This document shows positions 62,374-64,000 of a stretch of 64,000 nt of DNA, one piece after another. The position numbers were made by a program, and so were the translations under genes. This DNA is from Arthrobacter silviterrae (GTDB lineage Bacteria > Actinomycetota > Actinomycetes > Actinomycetales > Micrococcaceae). The first letter of the stretch is position 1. Each line of letters opens with the position of its first letter. Under the pieces are notes generated by a model. That model had not been told where the DNA came from and made no database searches. It worked only from the letters and a program-made list of their open reading frames with translations. The stretch is taken from NCBI RefSeq assembly GCF_011045165.1, contig NZ_JAAKZI010000013.1, forward strand, positions 1 to 64,000, in the 5' to 3' direction.

Positions 62374-63234
62374 ATGTCCGCGATTATCACCGGCGAGGCC
62401 GTAGTCCTGGAACTGCGGCCGGCCTCCTTTGCCGCGAGGTCGCTAGGCGCCGCGATCGACGTTCTGGTTACCATTGTGCTGGTGATCGGTGCCGTCTGGG
62501 CCTTCGCCACCATCCCGTTCATGATCGACGCCGCCGCGGCCAAGGCCATCTTCCTGGTGCTGCTGGTGGGGATTCTGGTTGGGGTGCCGGTGGCGGTGGA
62601 GACCATGACCCGGGGCAGGTCCCTGGGCAAGCTCGCCCTGGGCTTGAGGGTAGTGAGGGACGACGGCGGCTCCATCCGGTTCCGCCACGCCCTGATCCGC
62701 GGCCTTTTGGGCGTCTTTGAGATTTACATGACCCTGGGATCGGTGGCTTTTTTGGTTTCCCTTTTCAATGAGAAGTCGAAGAGGCTGGGCGACATGGTGG
62801 CCGGCACGTATGCCATCCGGGACCGGGCGCCGCAGCCCAAGCCGCTGCAGGTGTTTGTGGTGCCGGCCCTGCAGCCGTGGGCCAAGCTGGCGGACATTGG
62901 CCGGCTGCCTGATTCGCTGGCCCGGCGGATTTCGATCTTCCTGCGCCAGGGTGCGCAGATGTCGCCGGAGTCGCGGCTTGCCATGGCCGCGTCCCTCGCG
63001 GAGGAGGCCAGCCCGCACGTGGCGCCGCTGCCCCCGGCCGGCACTCCCCCGGAAGTGTTCCTGTCCGCGCTGATTTCGGAGCGGCGGGACAGGGAATTCG
63101 CGCGGCTTTCTTTGGCATCGGTGCAGGCGGAAAAGGTGCGGGTGCGGCTGGCCGCGCATGGGGTTGGCGGGCATTCTGCGGCGTTTTCTGCAGATCCGTT
63201 CAGTACACCCGGGGACACTCGAATGGGCGGCTGA
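62374..63234 (+). CDS. RDD-family membrane protein
   Basis: About 286 residues. Starts with VLELRPASFAARSLGAAIDV (the family's R-x3-D-D/D region), followed by three hydrophobic segments and RGRSLGKLALGLRVVRDDGG, then LRDMVAGTYAIRD-like sequence (KRLGDMVAGTYAIRD). A soluble C-terminal tail of about 130 residues is helical and Ala-rich. RDD and SpoIIM-like genes commonly pair with the moxR-DUF58 operon in actinobacteria; here they are about 13 kb away. ATG 62374 has no strong ribosome site. Confidence 0.88.
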   Translation: MSAIITGEAVVLELRPASFAARSLGAAIDVLVTIVLVIGAVWAFATIPFMIDAAAAKAIFLVLLVGILVGVPVAVETMTRGRSLGKLALGLRVVRDDGGSIRFRHALIRGLLGVFEIYMTLGSVAFLVSLFNEKSKRLGDMVAGTYAIRDRAPQPKPLQVFVVPALQPWAKLADIGRLPDSLARRISIFLRQGAQMSPESRLAMAASLAEEASPHVAPLPPAGTPPEVFLSALISERRDREFARLSLASVQAEKVRVRLAAHGVGGHSAAFSADPFSTPGDTRMGG

Positions 63235-63241
63235 GAAAAAA

Positions 63242-63290
63242 TAGAGTGGTCACCACTCTGTTACGAACTTGGGGTGGGGGCGTTTAGTTG
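63242..63290 (+). promoter_or_regulatory. Dyad module, copy 1
   Basis: AGAGTGGT and ACCACTCT at 63243-63259 flank one base (perfect 8-bp arms). GCGTTTAGTTG follows at 63280-63290, twenty bases after the dyad. The same pair recurs about 393 bp downstream. Confidence 0.6.
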
Positions 63291-63635
63291 ATATACCGGG
63301 TCATCTGAGGGCTGACCATACCACCGCGCGGGGGACGTGCCGACGAAAGGACGCTGCCTCCAACTAAGCGCCAGGGTGCCCATTTTTCGCGGCCCTCCCC
63401 CACCATTCTCATGCCGGCTTTGACGCCGCTTCCCTGCAAAACACGCATTTTTGGAAGGGTCTCTCCTGTGCGCCCAAAAGCGGCCCGAAATGGTAACGGA
63501 ATGGTTACAACCGCAGGCAAGTAGTCCAGGTGCTGAGTGGTTGTTTTCTGACGCCTACACTCGCTATGCGAGTGGGAAAGCGATCTCCACCTTATTTTAT
63601 AAGGGTCCGTACGCGGGAAAACCGTGTCCAAAAAG

Positions 63636-63683
63636 TAGAGTGCTGACCACTCTAGAGAGTGCCGCCTGGCTGGCGTTTAGTTG
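63636..63683 (+). promoter_or_regulatory. Dyad module, copy 2
   Basis: AGAGTGCT then ACCACTCT at 63637-63653 (two mismatched arm positions), followed by GCGTTTAGTTG at 63673-63683, nineteen bases after the dyad. It lies about 125 bp before the pilin start codon, so it may set promoter activity. Confidence 0.6.
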
Positions 63684-63809
63684 TTGTCAGCCGGGGGAAG
63701 TTTTACCGGGCGCCACACCGAGGTTCACAAGCTGGCTCACGTTTCGATCACAGGCCAAGTCTGCGCATTTCGGATCCTGATACACCTTTTATGAAAGTAG
63801 GAAAAACAA

Positions 63810-64000
63810 ATGTTGAAGATGTACGTAACCCTGCAGACCATGTTCGTTGCCGGCGTGGACCGCGTCCGGGAAGTCCGAGAGGGCGAGCGCGGAGCAACCG
63901 CCGTTGAGTACGGCATCATGGTCGCACTGATCGCCGCCGTGATCGTCGGAGTCGTTGGATTCCTTGGCGGCCGGCTCCAAGTCGTCTTCCAGAATGTTCT
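63810..64000 (+). CDS. Flp/TadA-system type IVb pilin (truncated by window edge)
   Basis: ATG 63810 follows AGGAAAA. The visible part has a short basic leader, then GERGATAVEYGIMVALIAAV (Glu-5-like Glu of the pilin hydrophobic helix), then VIVGVVGFLGGRLQVVFQNV, the Flp pilin hallmark. The prepilin would be cleaved before the hydrophobic stretch. The rest of the tad cluster should follow to the right. The gene is incomplete here. Confidence 0.85.
   Translation, partial: MLKMYVTLQTMFVAGVDRVREVREGERGATAVEYGIMVALIAAVIVGVVGFLGGRLQVVFQNV

Larger units (their letters stand above)
63235..63809. other. Long upstream region of the Flp pilin gene
   Basis: About 575 bp. It holds two copies of a dyad module (listed separately), one near each end. 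No convincing coding sequence was seen; a 115-residue minus-strand ORF is probably not real. Confidence 0.6.

Noticed and set aside
63284-63631. 115-codon minus-strand ORF upstream of the pilin gene
   Set aside because: No ribosome site or recognisable family; it lies across the regulatory modules.

Overview
The window looks like a chromosomal segment of a high-GC actinobacterium, most likely an Arthrobacter-like member of the Micrococcaceae. This is inferred from the GC-rich coding style, the rpfB-rsmA-ispE-ABC-F gene order, the SufS/SufU pair, the large ATPase-LuxR regulators, the protein O-mannosyltransferase beside rsmI, and a Flp pilin gene at the right edge. No 16S gene or other decisive marker is present.

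Left region (1-13.5 kb): a frameshifted, edge-truncated transposase borders an extracellular polysaccharide locus. The minus-strand part (about 1.5-9.05 kb) is visibly AT-richer than the rest. It carries two left-handed beta-helix acetyltransferases, three glycosyltransferases, a LicD-type phosphotransferase and a Wzx-type flippase. Divergent from it is a plus-strand set: a WcaI-like glycosyltransferase, gmd and fcl (GDP-L-fucose synthesis) and an uncharacterised nucleotidyltransferase. No Wzy polymerase or initiating sugar-phosphate transferase was recognised, so the locus probably continues to the left.

Middle region (13.5-30 kb): a small secreted protein, an AraC-type regulator, sufS-sufU, and four very large LuxR-type ATPase regulators in a row on the minus strand (17.2-30.1 kb). 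They are interrupted by a 1.3 kb gene-free island built from a composite repeat with a 41-bp variable-number unit.

Housekeeping core (30-43 kb, mostly minus strand): pth-rplY, prs-glmU, tRNA-Gln(TTG), an AbiEi/DUF559-type protein, an ABC-F ATPase, ispE-rsmA-rpfB and tatD. Four copies of an exactly 88-bp palindromic element occur in gene gaps of this region and further right.

Right region (42.6-64 kb): a moxR-DUF58-transglutaminase operon, an aldehyde dehydrogenase, rsmI divergent from a protein mannosyltransferase, a PqqD-tailed P-loop protein, lepB and a low-molecular-weight tyrosine phosphatase. Next comes a compact operon of an HTH regulator and a SecB-like chaperone preceded by a perfect 30-bp palindrome, which looks like an atypical toxin-antitoxin-chaperone module. 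Then follow a Wzz/BY-kinase (probable partner of the phosphatase and of the polysaccharide locus), a DUF1461 membrane protein, a SpoIIM-like/RDD divergent pair, and a Flp pilin gene preceded by a duplicated regulatory module.

The points most worth a second look are the HTH-SecB operon, the composite 41-bp VNTR repeat, the 88-bp palindrome family, the four-gene LuxR array with one degenerate P-loop, and the duplicated operator-like module before the pilin gene.
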